From Oasisia sp. SBJ-2009 (Eukaryota > Annelida > Polychaeta > Sabellida > Siboglinidae), in assembly GCA_964017155.1 (NCBI GenBank), contig OZ024856.1:46621110-46685109 (forward strand): a stretch of 64,000 bases of DNA, given 5' to 3'. The position numbers and the translations under genes were made by a program. Numbering within the stretch: position 1 is the stretch's first letter; each line of letters begins with the position of its first letter. This document shows, piece after piece, positions 1 to 13,226 of this stretch. Under the pieces are notes generated by a model. That model was not told the origin of the DNA and ran no database searches. It saw only the letters and a list, made by a program, of their open reading frames with translations.

Positions 1-2293
1 ATGTGTTTTAAGCCAGAAACATAGAGTTACGGCAGTTCCGGCGGAACGTTCCGCAAAATACAGAGGCCCCGCAAGATTCCACTTCACACTCCGTTCACGT
101 TTTTCTTTCCGGTGCCGGCCGACTTCCGCGCCGGTGTGCGTGTCACATTTGATTGGACGCGTGTTCACATCGTTCGGCCTGTGTTCGCATTGCTTGTTTT
201 TGAACGGTGTTCACTTAGTTTGGGCGCCCGTTGTGGTTGACGTGATTACTTTGATGCATGTCCGATTTGTTTGGGCGGCTCTTATTGTCAGGCACATGGG
301 GTTATCCGACTCTGGGCCACTTGGTTTTGGGTGGTTGCTATGTTCGGGCTCGGCCTATTATGTATAAGCCATGCCCACACTTTCTACGCGCAGGATGTCG
401 TCCGACCGCGGATTTTGTCTACCCTGGTTTGACGTGTTTGGGCGCTTGATGCGGTCTGCTCTTGTCTACGCAGTTGCCCCATTTCTTTATTCTGCTTGCC
501 TGTTCTGGGTGGATCGTGTTTATGTGTCTTATTCATTTGTTGTGACGCATGTGCTGGAGGATATAATCACTTTGGATTGCTGTCCTTATCTGGGACGTAT
601 GTTACGATGTGCCATCGTCTGCTCTAATGATCCGTGTCCACGTGGTTATGGTAGGTGTTTGTTTTCCAACACTGTTCTCATCTTCCATGGCCTTCTTGTT
701 TCGGCACATGTTATTGGGTGTCTTTTTCCTGTGTTTATATGTCTTTCTCTCGCCTGAGAAAGTGTGAGGTATTATGCGCTTCCGGCTTTGTTCTACGTGT
801 TTTGGTGCGTGTTTTGTTTTAACATGATTGATGACCATGGACACTTCCATCTCGCTTAAGCGTTTGTTACGGTTTGGCAGTGTCTATTACTGACCAATAT
901 CTACCATCTTTGGGTTCTTGATATGATGTCACATCTTATGTGTGTTTGATTATTTTACAATTCAATTCTTTTTCATTCATTTTATTTCAAAACACGCAAC
1001 ATTAAAAAGCATGCCATCCGATTACTACTCGTAAGCCGCATGAAGTACTATTCAGAACTATGTTTTGAAGAGGAGTAGCCATGAAGTGCAACACTTATAT
1101 GTGTCTATCCCTGTGAACCCTTTTCATAAAATTGTTCCGTGGCGCTTCTTAGTTTTGACTATCATGATGCTGTTACACAACATATACATACGTGCACACA
1201 ACAATTGTTAATTTGTCGTTATAATCATGTGTGTCTACGTGGTGTTTGTGCCGATGGGAATGTTCCTGTAATGACGTTTCCTTGGGTGTTTGCGTGTGCG
1301 TGGACATTGGGTGGTGTGGCATCATTTGCTTATTCAACTTGTATCTGCGCGTGATATGGTGCGAATTGCTCAGTGCATATGTACCATGTCTGCTCTGTTT
1401 CGGAACAAACGGTGGTATCATTTGTCTCGCATGCATTGTCATGCTTTCGCGCACGTCTGCATGTGTGAATATGCCGTGTCTGTCTGCTTTGATCTTAATT
1501 ACAGACGCGTTCCGTTATGTGTGTCGTCGTCTCACGGTTTTGGCTGCATGTACGTGTCCTTCTCTAGGTTTTGTTCAGCCATTCTGTTAGCCTCTGCGTT
1601 GTGGTTGTTTATTTATTTGTAGGACTGCCGTGGGTGAGTAGACATTCGTCAACAGACATTGTGACTTCACTGTACCGGTCACTTATTACCATGCCCCAGC
1701 GCATGTTCTCCCATAGGGACACATTGCAGCAGCGACTTTGTCTTTGTGTAGCCTGCGTTTCATCATATGTGCGGAATCTGCTTTGGTATATTTTCTTGTT
1801 GCAGCTATGCCGCACGGGAAGTTTGGACGGCTTGGTCGGCCTGCGACAGACTGCCAACGTCCAGGCTGGGAAACTCGGGTAACACCTCGGCTACACCACT
1901 GCTTATTGACTTCGCCCGTGACGGTTTGCCGCACTGCTGTGAGCTGGCACTTTCTGTATGTCGATTCCGCGACTCCTTGACCGGATACACGCGACGCGAC
2001 GCCACCTGGATGCAGCTGGTACAGGCCCCCTCTACTCCTTGCTGCCTGTATCCGGCCGGTGCCGATCACTGACAGTGTCGTTGCCAGCGTATTTGCTGAC
2101 AAGCCGCCCTTGGACTTCTGCGTTTGTTCGTGGTATGACAGCGCGTTTTTGTGTGTGGGTGTCAGTTGCGGATACTTGGCTGACCCGGAAGTAGGTCTCG
2201 TGTTCGTAACGTCTTCAACATGCAATGTTTGTCTTGTGTACTTTGCTGTGCCTGGGGGGGGGGGGGGTAGGCTCCACTGTTCCAGTGGAGGGT
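1..2293. other. GT-rich stretch without recognisable gene
   Basis: The stretch is rich in TG and TTTG and is open in several frames on both strands at once, which is what low-complexity composition gives. None of the translations shows a domain I recognise. A run of 14 G lies at 2254-2267. The stretch may be the inner part of an unclassified repeat, because a 380-bp direct repeat follows it. I see no gene here. Confidence 0.4.
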
Positions 2294-2673
2294 GGGGTTG
2301 TTTGTCCCCCTTTACGGTTTCTGTCAATGTATTCTTTCGCTTAACGCATGTGTTTACTGTCGATACACTATTATGCATTACATTGTATCAGTATACATGC
2401 AAGTAGCTGATTGTACGATAGGCTTTTTGATGTACTTGGATGCTTATCATTTACCATAATACTGTATGTCTTTCAAGGTACAATCAGCAGAGCGCACACT
2501 TCAAGTGAGCGCCAGGCAATCCAGTTGTAAATAAAATATATAGATTGCCATATTACCATTACAAGGTATTTTGTGTCTTATTGATCTACCGTAAACAGAG
2601 CCAGGCCCAGCTGTAGTTTATTAGGGAGTATTAAGGGCACACTTACGAGTGGGAAGGGCGCAGGCACGCAAAA
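2294..2673. repeat. 380-bp direct repeat, copy 1
   Basis: The sequence from the CCCCTTTACGG motif to CACGCAAAA recurs almost unchanged at 3259-3638, in the same orientation and about 965 bp away. A few substitutions separate the copies. It contains the inverted pair GTACAATCAGC / GCTGATTGTAC. It could be a long terminal repeat or one end of a larger tandem repeat. The ends are not clearly TG...CA, so I leave it unclassified. Confidence 0.8.
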
Positions 2674-3258
2674 ACTGTATTGTGTCCAGGGGGATGCAAT
2701 ATAATTTTGAGGCCAGCCCTGAATGAAGCTAGGCACACGAAACGAATGGAGGCCATCTAAGGTCAACGTTTCCCGTCGCCCAGCCCCGGGCAGGAAAGGG
2801 CACTGTGACAGCCACCTGGCCGGTGACCTGGAACCGGCAGTTCCGCTGTATTCGTTGACTTGGCAACAGGGTTTGTCGGTACCTCTGTTGGTTTTAACGA
2901 AATTTCCCGCCCGCCCTCCCTGTTTCTCGACTGGTGTGTCCCCTTTACAGGTTTGGTACTACATTGTGTGTTCATGTCTTACGTGTGGCCTTGTAAACTA
3001 CAACAATTTCTATATGTCTGCACATTATGCGGTCTGCCTTCAGTTGTGGCTTATTTGGTTGTGTGTATATCCCTTACTGTTGTTCTTTGTGTACGCTTGT
3101 GCACCATCACTCACGGATGTGACGTGCACGTTATTTGACGCTTTTCCCTGCATTAGTTCAGTACATGAGGTTTGGCAATTTGCCTTTCATCCGTTTGTTG
3201 TTCAGCGATGAATGCAGGGTTTTTAGTGCGGGTACTCGTCAGAGTACATTTGTTGAGG

Positions 3259-3638
3259 GGGGTTGTTTTCCCCCCTTTACGGTTTCTGTCAATCTATACT
3301 TTCGCTTAACGCATGTGTTTTCTGTCGATACACTATTATGCATTACATTGTATCAGTATACATGCAAGTAGCTGATTGTACGATAGGCTTTTTGTTGTAC
3401 TTGGATACTTATCATTTACCATAATACTGTATGTCTTTCAAGGTACAATCAGCAGAGCGCACACTTCAAGTGAGCGCCAGGCAATCCAGTTGTAAATAAC
3501 ATATCTAGATTGCCATATTACCATTACAAGGTATTTTGTGTCTTATTGATCTACCGTAAACAGAGCCAAGCCCAGCTGTAGTTTATTAGGGAGTATTAAG
3601 GGCACACTTACGAGTGGGAAGGGCGCAGGCACGCAAAA
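3259..3638. repeat. 380-bp direct repeat, copy 2
   Basis: Second copy of the repeat at 2294-2673, same orientation. The flanks differ after CACGCAAAA, so the end of the repeat is sharp on this side. The 585 bp between the copies (2674-3258) is GC-richer than its surroundings and holds no recognisable gene. Confidence 0.8.
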
Positions 3639-4864
3639 TACCATCCAAGATCCTGGACAAGATTCCACAACCATGGGCTGTGCAAGATGCTGCAGAGCAA
3701 ATCGCATGTGAATATCAACCGAGTGATCTCAATCGTGTGTTGCATCCGTGACAGACTCCCTCATACCGATGGTGTGTGCACTGACTTCCAGGCCAGTCAG
3801 TTACCCAAACTGGTGATATCTGACTAGCTTTGCAGTTTGTGGTAGAACAGTGGGTACCATGGTCTGGCAAATATGGCATGAGCCTTCGGTCAACCTCTCT
3901 CAACACTATAAGATAGGTTCGGCATTCTTTGGTGAACTTCATCGGCTTGGATATCGATGGCATTACTGTGTTAATTCACTCTCTTTAATGGTACTGCTTG
4001 CCAGGTACCTGACATTTTCTGTGCATCCACATCTACCTGTGCACGAAACAAAGTGACAATTAACATGGCTGTGACATTTATGATATCTTATGTGATGATA
4101 CATTTAGCAAAAGTCAATTAGTATTGGTATTCATATCGTAAACTCTACATGCCAGATATGTTACACTTTACTAAGACCTGATCAATCAAACAACATATCT
4201 ACTAATGTAGGATGCATTCAGCCACACTTAAATTATTATGCAAAGACTAACTATATAAAGTAATAATATCTACCACTATCTGTAGCCGGTACTCTTCATA
4301 CAGGTGAGTAAACATATACCCGGGTTAGTGATTGCACATGTAACTCTCAGCCACATGGCGAGGACCCTGACTAGTGTAACCATCATAATTATAGTTAACT
4401 TGGTGTACTTTCTTTGTTATTATTGTTATTGATTATGTACATATTACATGTATATAGTATGTATATGTACTTTGTATCTAGAAAGTCAAAGCTTTCTAAG
4501 AAAATTACTTCAGGAATTAACCAGTTAAACTTTGTCACATTGTAAATATTTTGGACAAGTCATTTATAAAATCATGTTTCAGTAATATTTATAATGCGTG
4601 CATTATGAGTAAACTTTACAATTTTAGGTAAACTGCCAGGATTTTGTTGTTGTGTAACAATTGTTTCAGGATTTTGAACAACTTGCCCATGGGTGTAGTG
4701 TTAGGCACACATTTGCAGTAGGTAATATCATTTCAGGTAAAGGCATCATTTTAAAGCCTACAAATGGGATTAATGTTTTTGAACTAACCAGCATTTGACA
4801 TACTATATATTTGTGCTGGATATTTTTGTGAATGAATGAATCGTGATAAAAGTAACTGTTTGTC
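3639..4864. other. AT-rich intergenic stretch
   Basis: No gene, RNA or element recognised. The short open frames here have no domain and no conserved start context. Confidence 0.4.
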
Positions 4865-5946
<1,082 letters not shown>

Positions 5947-5950
5947 TTAA

Positions 5951-6758
5951 AGGACAAAAAAAGGCTACGGCTTCGTGTCATACACCTAATAGAGTTTATA
6001 CAAAGTAACAATTTTCACATATACTCAATTTTTTAACGTCAGCGGTTTACTCAGAATGTGACTTTAAAGTCTAAAATTCTAACGAAATCCACGATGGTCT
6101 AGACGCCGCCATAGGTGAAGGGTTAATTTGGCTTGGCCATTCAGCGCGCGGCATTCGCTGTTAAGGGTCAACAACTTCGAGTCTTCGACAGTTCGTTCAG
6201 TTGGCGTGACATCTAGCAGCTGCTTATAGACGTATATCTAAATCTGTGGTTAAATCTATGGTAAACTTTAGTAATTATGCCTTCGTGTTCGGCATACGGT
6301 TGCAATAATAGTTGAAACAACGGGTAGTATTGAAGCAATGGATTGACGTTGGTGATTTGCGGGCGTGCTGTTTGGCACTTTGCTCGGTCCATTTTGAGGA
6401 GAAATGCTTTGATGTAGACATGTATCATCAGTTGATGGAATTATTTCAGCGATAACAATAATAGACAACTTTATATTTACCGTCATCAGCATGTTACGCG
6501 CGTTGCCGAGATGCAGCCATTTCATGACAACAGCCAAACCCTATGCAGGGAATCTACGTGGAGAGCGCCTCGATCACCGTCGTGACGTCATTCTTCGTCT
6601 AAGATGGGGTAGCGCATAGAATTTGGATGGCTGGGTGTTAAAAAATATTTTCTGGTAAACCGCTGGCGTTAAAAAATTGAGTATAATAATGTGGAAATTG
6701 TTACTATATATTAACTCTATTAGGTGTATGCCACGTAAAAGTTAACTTTGTTTGTCCT
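5951..6758 (+). mobile_element. Kolobok-like DNA transposon relic, copy 1
   Basis: Both ends carry a long inverted repeat that begins AGGACAAA and continues through CATACACCTAATAGAGTT. The flanks are TTAA on the left (5947-5950) and TTAG on the right (6759-6762), a slightly decayed TTAA duplication. The same termini bound a second copy at 31611-34171. Just inside is a decayed THAP zinc-finger reading frame. TTAA duplication plus a THAP domain is known for the Kolobok superfamily, hence the call. The 808-bp copy is too short for a full transposase and is an internally deleted relic. Confidence 0.75.
6277..6435 (+). pseudogene. Decayed THAP-domain coding remnant
   Basis: From the ATG at 6277 the frame reads MPSCSAYGCNN, the usual start of a THAP (C2CH) finger with its C-x4-C pair. 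It then meets a stop. About 100 bp on, at 6381-6395, another frame reads CSVHF, which is the C-x2-H half of the same finger, followed by an EEKCFDVD stretch. The two halves are out of frame, so this is a broken gene. THAP domains bind DNA and sit at the N-terminus of Kolobok and P-type transposases. The position inside a TTAA-flanked element fits the former. Confidence 0.65.
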
Positions 6759-6762
6759 TTAG

Positions 6763-7542
6763 CCAACATACATCATTATAAACATAATTAATCAAAACAA
6801 ACATAACAACTTTCTTGCCATTATACATAATGAATAGTTTATAAGAAACATCTTTAAAATGCAGTTACTTGTGTCTTGATGATATTTTATGAATATCAAA
6901 TACCAATGATTACCTCCATTCCGGCAAGCTCCAAAAGGCATTCTTTGTACACAATGCAGCACGGTTTGCCAGTGACGTCTTTCGCTCTTGTCATCAGTGT
7001 CATGTCTTCATCGTCTGTACTCATCAGTCACAATTTCTTCAATGTCATGCACAAAAGTTCACATGTAGTAACAGGCTGCAGAGTGGCAACGTCTTTGCGG
7101 CATCTGAAATAAAACATAACCAAACCAGTGAGCATTACTGTAAACACCTCATAATGGACATTTAATCATCAACACTGGCCCTAGAGGTCCTCAGGTCCTT
7201 TGGACTATACAACCCTGAATAGTTAATTTGTAATATTGAATGAAATTTATTTTTGTTAATCTTAATCACTGCTGAGTTTTTCACCACAAAACACAGCAAA
7301 TTGTGTTTGTTAACTTGTACAGCACCATAACATGTCATTAGTGGTTTTAGGCAAAATAATATTACAATAAACTGTTACTACAATCAGTTCATTTTAATGC
7401 CATGAAGACTAAGTGAGCTGAAAACCTACTTAGTGTTCCTCACAACTGCACTGTAGGCATACTACTGAAACTTCATCATGACGAAATGTACCAGTCTGTG
7501 AGACTAACAGTTTTTCTTTAATATTGGTCATAAACAAAGTTT
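6763..7542. other. Intergenic stretch
   Basis: No gene or element recognised between the Kolobok copy and the SINE. Confidence 0.4.
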
Positions 7543-7866
7543 GGTAGTATTAGCGCAGTGGTTCAGGGGTAGAGCATCAGACTCTAAAATAACAGGACCC
7601 AGGTTCAAATCTTGTGCTGCCATGTGAAACCTTGGGCAAGTTTTTTCACACTACATTGCGCCAGAACACTCAGCTGTATGAATGAGTACCTGGCTATAAA
7701 CAGTGATGAATATTTGTGTACAAGCAGTCTTTGCAAACTTGCCACGTGGCTGAATGCTTCCCAGAGAAGCCGAGATGGTCTTCGATTTAACTACCAGGAA
7801 GTAAAGTGTAAACAGCGCTTTGAGCAATCCTAAAGCGCTATATAAGAACTTACCTTTACCTTTAAA
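7543..7866 (+). mobile_element. tRNA-derived SINE
   Basis: The first 79 bases (7543-7621) fold like a tRNA: GGTAGTA at 7543-7549 pairs with TGCTGCC at 7615-7621 when G-U pairs are allowed. Box A (TAGCGCAGTGG, 7551) and box B (GGTTCAAATCT, 7602) form an RNA polymerase III promoter. A body with CCTTGGGCAAG and a TGAGTACCTGGC stretch follows, resembling a core I know from marine invertebrate SINEs. The 3' end carries AGCGCTATATAAGAA, similar to the 3' ends of L2-like LINEs, and a short CTTTAC repeat. A LINE probably supplies its reverse transcriptase. Confidence 0.85.
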
Positions 7867-8459
7867 CCATGACAAAAGTTAGAATTTGGTGTCATAGTTT
7901 TGCATACAAAAAAATTACTTGATGTAACACATACACACACACACATACCATAATATTTACCGGCGAATCTCTTCTAGTGTGTCATCTCCAAATTGATAGG
8001 TTCTATCAGCTGGATCAACTGCTTCTAATCACATTGGGTCGTCATCATAGGGGATTCTGCAACAATATAAATTTTATAATTTATATGCAAAAATATTGAA
8101 GAATACATGTATGGAAAAATCAGCTGGAAAAGTGAACTGCAAATGAAATACAAAATAAAATTGAAAGTTTGACAAAAGCTGTGTTAAGTGTACACAAATA
8201 AGAATGGCCAGAATGGTTAAAAATCAATCAAACATGTTTTTACCATGGCTGGTCACGAAGAAATTCTATTCGCAATCCAGTCGAAAGGCATCACTGACGT
8301 GACATCATAGTGACGAGTATTGGCAAATTCTAGATTTTTTTTACTGGGCTGCTGGGTAAAAGCAGTATACATGTACATGTAAGTATTGTGGCATAAACTG
8401 AAAATCTACCCATGGTAGAACTGTCACTAAATTACAATTGATACAACTTATATTTGTAT
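7867..8459. other. Intergenic stretch with short (CA)n
   Basis: A short ACACAC run lies near 7930. No gene or element recognised. Confidence 0.4.
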
Positions 8460-9335
8460 GAGAATTTTTTATAAATTTACTTGATATTTGTGTTATGTTT
8501 GCTTTATGCCTCATAAACAGTTTTAATATGTATAAATAAGACAAACAGACATGCAAAACTCCCAGAAAATGTATACCGATATGCATAACTATCTAATATT
8601 TTTAAACATTACCAACAACATGTATGTTTAACTCAAAATCAGTGCTTGAAAACAAGGATGTAGAGAGTTACTTGTTTGTGTTTGGTTTTTGTTTATGCCT
8701 GGTAAACGTTTCATAACAATATCTTCTAATCCACACTGACCGGTCGGAAGTTTGCTAATTTGTAAGAAATATAAAATGTAGCACGTTTGGGTATACTGTG
8801 TACAATTCTAATTAAGACAGTCAGTCAGTCATGTCATATTGCTCTGATAATACACAATGTTATGCATATATATGAAACTGACACAACAGTTCATTGAACC
8901 ATCCATATTTAGCTTACAATCAATGTTTGAAAACCCTCTCGTATATCACGAGCAATTTATTTTTAAAATTTAAAACCCAGGCGTATACCATTTTTGTTGT
9001 GAAGGAAGCTCGGAAGGATATTGAGACTTACTAGTTATTTGAGTTATAGGAATGAGCTTACACCTAGAATTTTTTTGGTGACAATACAAGCTACGCCTCA
9101 TCGAAATGTTTGGGTCGGAAGTTGGTCATATTTTAAGAAATATAATAACATGACATCTTTGCATATACAAGTATAGATTCATAATTAAGGCAACCAGACC
9201 TGCCATATTCCTCCGATTTGCACATTTATATACCAAATATGTACAATTTATCAATTTATGTCTAAGGTATGTGTATTCTGCTCACAATCAGGGTCTGAAA
9301 ACCCTATCGCGAGTGATATTTTCAATAAATCTTAA
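8460..9335. repeat. Diverged ~370-bp tandem repeat, about 2.5 copies
   Basis: The block GGTCGGAAGTTTGCTAAT...AAGAAATATAA at about 8740 recurs at about 9110. AATTAAGRCARYCAG and CAATCARYGTYTGAAAACC blocks recur in the same order (8640, 8915, 9287). A partial first copy is visible near 8535-8660. Divergence is high, so the duplication is old. No coding potential recognised. Confidence 0.65.
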
Positions 9336-9339
9336 TCAT

Positions 9340-9458
9340 GATTTGTATCAACTTGCTGTTGCCAAATTGAATATACGTCCACTGCAAACCTGTTTTCACT
9401 CATCAACCTTTTTACCACAACGTGGAAGCACACTGGTGTCTTCAACGTTATACTGCAT
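9340..9458 (-). pseudogene. 5' stump of a C2H2 zinc-finger gene (unit A)
   Basis: Read from the CAT at 9456-9458, the minus strand encodes the same N-terminus as the two intact zinc-finger genes downstream (MQYNVEDTSVLPRCGKK). After about 20 codons a TGA replaces the Trp codon of the intact paralogues. After about 40 codons the similarity stops, before the first finger. All fingers are missing. This is the remnant of the third member of the tandem cluster, cut off by an old rearrangement. The upstream flank (9459-10320) still matches the flanks of both intact genes. Confidence 0.85.
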
Positions 9459-9833
9459 AAAACGTTATGCCACAACCAAGAGTGCACTAGTACATGACTG
9501 CATAATATACCCAGCGAGACATGTAAAGCACAGGTACCACTTTTGAAATGTCTCACCAATGTTAGTGTCAAAATGCAGGCTTTAACACACCACGTTTTTG
9601 TAAAATATTACCATAAGCGTCACATCTAAATGGTTTCCCACAAATGTCAGTGCACACACACACACCACTAAACTGAACTCTGATGAGAAAATGTATTGTA
9701 TATCGTGTGCATCAACACATCAAGGTGATTCTTCATTCAGAGAATATTTGAGTCATGCTTGATTCCGTTCGATCCATGAATGAGTTGATGTCTTCATGTA
9801 TGAACATAAATGAATTTTCCAAGAGTATCAATC

Positions 9834-10043
9834 ACACGTTTTCTCTTTTTCTTGAAATCACAAAAGTGGCCGTTTGGTAACGTTTTGTTGGGCACAGGAC
9901 GCGACAGTTGTAGTCGTCAATGTGTGTGACTTGTCACAGCTTTGTCACTTCACTGCAGATACTTTCTACAGATGTCTCCGTTGTCTGAAACAACATCAGG
10001 CACAGTTAGTGAACATACCAGATATGTATCTACTATCTACGTT
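9834..10043. promoter_or_regulatory. Highly conserved upstream block, unit A
   Basis: These 210 bp are nearly identical to 36401-36610 and 48174-48383, each 230-395 bp upstream of the zinc-finger start codon. The surrounding paralogous DNA differs more. The block includes CACAGGACGCGACAG. Its position suggests a promoter or 5' exon of the zinc-finger genes, but no TATA box or proven start is visible. A plus-strand frame of about 80 codons is open in all three copies. I think it is incidental, but it could be coding. Confidence 0.4.
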
Positions 10044-10589
10044 AGTTGATGCATTAGTCATTTCGTGGTTTGGTAATTGCTATCATAAGTCAAATGATGT
10101 TTGCTTTATCTGCATTAATATAACTTTTGACAAGACATACATCAGGTATTTACTTGCATTTGTACACAGAGGTGATAGCAAAAAGATGTACAGTGGCGAC
10201 ACTTAGTGGAGTGTTGAATCATGAAAATGTAAACAGGGTGTACACTGAAGACGAATGCATTTTATGTACACTTTTATTGATAAAAGATAGCATATTTGTT
10301 ATCAAATCACAATAGCACAGGTGCAGCAAAGGTGGGATGATTCTGATGAAATGTTACAAAGTTTACATCTATACAAACATTTTATTGATAACAATTAAGG
10401 TCACATTTTCTGGATATGTTTTTTCAATAGACACAGAATGACACATGTGAAAATTTTTGTCATTTTACTGATCTGCTCATGAAATAATGATCAGAATCGC
10501 ACTTATTTCCTGCTTTGGAAATTGCTAGGGCATATATATCATAGGAAATGAGTTCTGGGTGATTAGGCACAATATTTCTTCGGCTCCGT

Positions 10590-10960
10590 GCAAAGGATGA
10601 TTCGGCCCACTGAGACGGGATGATTTGGCCCACTGAAATGAGATTATTTGGCCCACTGAGACGGGATGATTTGGCCCACTGAGACGGGTGATTTGGCCCA
10701 CTGAGACGGGATGATTCGGCCCACTGAGACGGGATGATTTGGCCCACTGAGACGGGATGGTTTGGCCCACTGAGACAGGATGATTTGGCCCACTGATACA
10801 TAGTGATTTGGCCCACTGAGACGGGATGATTTGGCCCACTGAGACGGGATGATTTGACCTACTGAGAGGGGATGATTTGGCCCACTGATACGGGATGATT
10901 CGGCCCACTGAGGCGGGATGATTCGGCCCACTGAGACGGGATGTTTTGGCCCACTTCGCT
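10590..10960. repeat. 23-bp minisatellite, unit A (about 16 copies)
   Basis: Tandem copies of a 23-bp unit containing TGATTTGGCCCACTGAGAC. The same array sits at the same place in unit C (about 12 copies) and has only about two copies in unit B. The GPNHPVSVGQ-type frames are an artefact of the repeat. Confidence 0.95.
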
Positions 10961-11289
10961 AAAATGCAGAGGTGCCATGTCAGCCGATTTCGCCCACACT
11001 ATTTGTGGCGTGATTAAATTACATGCCTATTTGTATAATGAATTAACAATATGGGATTAATGTAGTAATAAAAATATAAATATATGTATGATATTAAACA
11101 TGGATACATTTAAATTTCACATTAAATCACATTACTTTAAACTCGTTTTTAATGTTTAGTTGTTATAATTCTAAATTTTAGCCATTATATTTCAGGTGTA
11201 TTTATTATTTGAAAATGTACCCAAAAATAATATGTATTATTCTAGTTGCACACTATGTCTATGTCTACGTGATTAGTCAGCAGAGTCCA

Positions 11290-12325
11290 TCAGTCTGGAT
11301 TTGATGCTGATGAGTGTATATACAATTGTGCTGTGCCACGTGCGAAGGTGCTAGACAAAGTATATACAAGGTGCGAGTAAATATCAACAAAGTTCATGTA
11401 AAAACACAGATCACAACTTAGAAGTGTGAAACTGCCGCTACTCTAAATGCTTGGATGGTTGGGGCTACCAAGACATTCCCGGGAAGGGCTTCCACCAAAA
11501 GACAGTTCGCAGGAAGAAAGAATTGTTATAGACCTGAATGCGAGCTGCGATAATCTGCTACATACCTGGATGATAGTACTTTGTACTGGGCAGGTGGGGA
11601 GCATTGGGGTAAGGTCGTGGTTACCATTAATGGCGATCAGTTGGTTTTGGATCCTATACGTCAAGAGAAGGCAAGATAGTTGTCTTCTTTTCTGAAGGGA
11701 GTCCCAACGGAGATGGTTAATCAATGCGGACACGCTTTCTCTTTGATTGTAATTGTTTAGAACAAATCTGACTGCTTGAAGCTGTATGTTCTCTATCATA
11801 TTTACCTCCTTCTTGATATATGGGTTCCAGACAGTAACTGTAAAATTCTAAGCGGGGACGTAAAAGTGAAAAGTAGGTTTATTGTCTTAGCTTCTGTGAA
11901 GTTCCTCTAAGGTTTAGTTCAATAATTAAGGCCCAGCCCTCTGTTGGCCTGGGAGGTGATGTTATTTATGTGGTTCTGCCATGACATTCTATTAGATATG
12001 GTGACACCTAGGTATGGATATTGTGTGACCATGGAAAGTGTACATCCTCCTACATGATAGTCAGCATTAATTTTGTTATGACAGAGAATTATTCGCTTGG
12101 TGTGGCATTTTTCAGTGTTAAATTTCAACTGCCATATGTCAGACCATTTCTGGAGTTTGTTCAGGTCTTCTTGGAGAGCTACGGAATCAGCTGGGTTGGA
12201 AACGGTTCTGTAAAGGAGAGTCGTCCACAAAAAAGGCGGATCTTAGAAGTTATTCGTGTTGGTAGGTTGTTGATAAAGGATAGGAAAAGCAGTGGACCGA
12301 GGACTGTCCCCTGGGGCACGTAACT
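11290..12325 (-). pseudogene. Non-LTR retrotransposon relic, unit A (Jockey/R1-like group)
   Basis: Minus-strand frames at 12230-12325 and 11919-12230 read VPQGTVLGPLLFL, a decayed DD motif and QYPYLGVTISNRMSW. The frame at 11443-11799 reads IENIQLQAVRFVLNNY and RRQLSCLLLTYRIQNQL. Together they form the second half of a LINE reverse transcriptase. Stops and frameshifts break it. The same relic lies at the same place in unit B and in part in unit C, so it was inserted before the units were duplicated. Confidence 0.8.
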
Positions 12326-12930
12326 ATTATATAGGTGTTTATATCTACATTTACTTCATTTTTACTACATTTATGTATATAATACAATTTACATTAATAT
12401 TACTTTTAATTAACGTTTATTCCTTTGATTTTAGATCTTTACAATAATTTATTTAATGCACGACAAATGTCAACATGTTAGGTAATGTTATACTTAAGTC
12501 ATAGTCACATAACTAGAACTAGAACACAAGACACTCTTACTCTTAGACTTAGACTTAGTCTTAGACTAGATGATAGATGACGTAATTTAGCATTGCAGTT
12601 GCGATTGATTCTGACAAGACGAACGCAAATAGTCTAAACGTCAGCGCTAACAGAAATTTACAATTCAGCTCAATGTGCCGAATACGTTTAAACTTTTGGG
12701 GCGAATCCCCAAGAAATCGCGAGTTACCAACCGTCCAGTGTCTGACACTCGTTTATCGCCCACAGCAGTAACCGAATATGTAAAATATACGGAGGCCTAA
12801 AGTATAATCAAATGGTTCGTTCATCTTACACGCACTAGTGCAGTTCATAGCTATAAACAACAGAACACATACTTTGAGTAGCGCATAAGAAGGCAGTATT
12901 CACTAAATTATACAAGTTAGTAAGCCTGCG
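12326..12930. other. Unit A spacer, homologous to 38830-40030 and 57000-57245
   Basis: Non-coding spacer of the duplicated unit. Recognisable shared blocks include GACACTCGTTTATCGCCC and GGCAGTATTCACTAAATTATAC. It serves as the left flank for defining the foldback-like insertion that follows. Confidence 0.7.
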
Positions 12931-12938
12931 CCTTCTGG
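12931..12938. repeat. 8-bp target duplication, left
   Basis: CCTTCTGG directly precedes the foldback-like element and recurs at 19894-19901 directly after it. Units B (about 40027) and C (about 57245) lack the insertion at this point. Confidence 0.85.
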
Positions 12939-12954
12939 TGGTATGACTAGAAGG

Positions 12955-13226
12955 CGCACGACCACGCACGACCACGCACGACCACGCACGACCACGCACG
13001 ACCACGCACGACCACGCACGACCACGCACGACAACGCACGACCACGCACGACCACGCACGACCACGCACGACCACGCACGACCACGCACGACCACGCACG
13101 ACCACGCACGACCACGCACGACCACGCACGACCACGCACGACCACGCACGACCACGCACGACCACGCACGACCACGCACGACCACGCACGACCACGCACG
13201 ACCACGCACGACCACGCACGACCACG
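12955..13226. repeat. 10-bp minisatellite in left inverted repeat (about 27 copies)
   Basis: Near-perfect array of ACCACGCACG with a single variant unit (ACAACGCACG, 13031-13040). Because 10 is not a multiple of 3, every frame is open and gives a VVVRGRAWSC-type artefact. The right arm holds the same repeat in inverse orientation. Confidence 0.97.

Noticed and set aside
134..2378. Several overlapping frames of 70-230 codons in the GT-rich left end
   Set aside because: Open in many frames at once, no domain, low complexity.
7543..7621. Functional tRNA gene
   Set aside because: It is followed by a SINE body and tail, and the anticodon loop region is irregular. It is the head of a retroposon.
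10460..10931. Open frames with SGPNHPVSVGQ repeats
   Set aside because: They are translations of the 23-bp minisatellite. Copy number differs between units and includes non-multiples of three.
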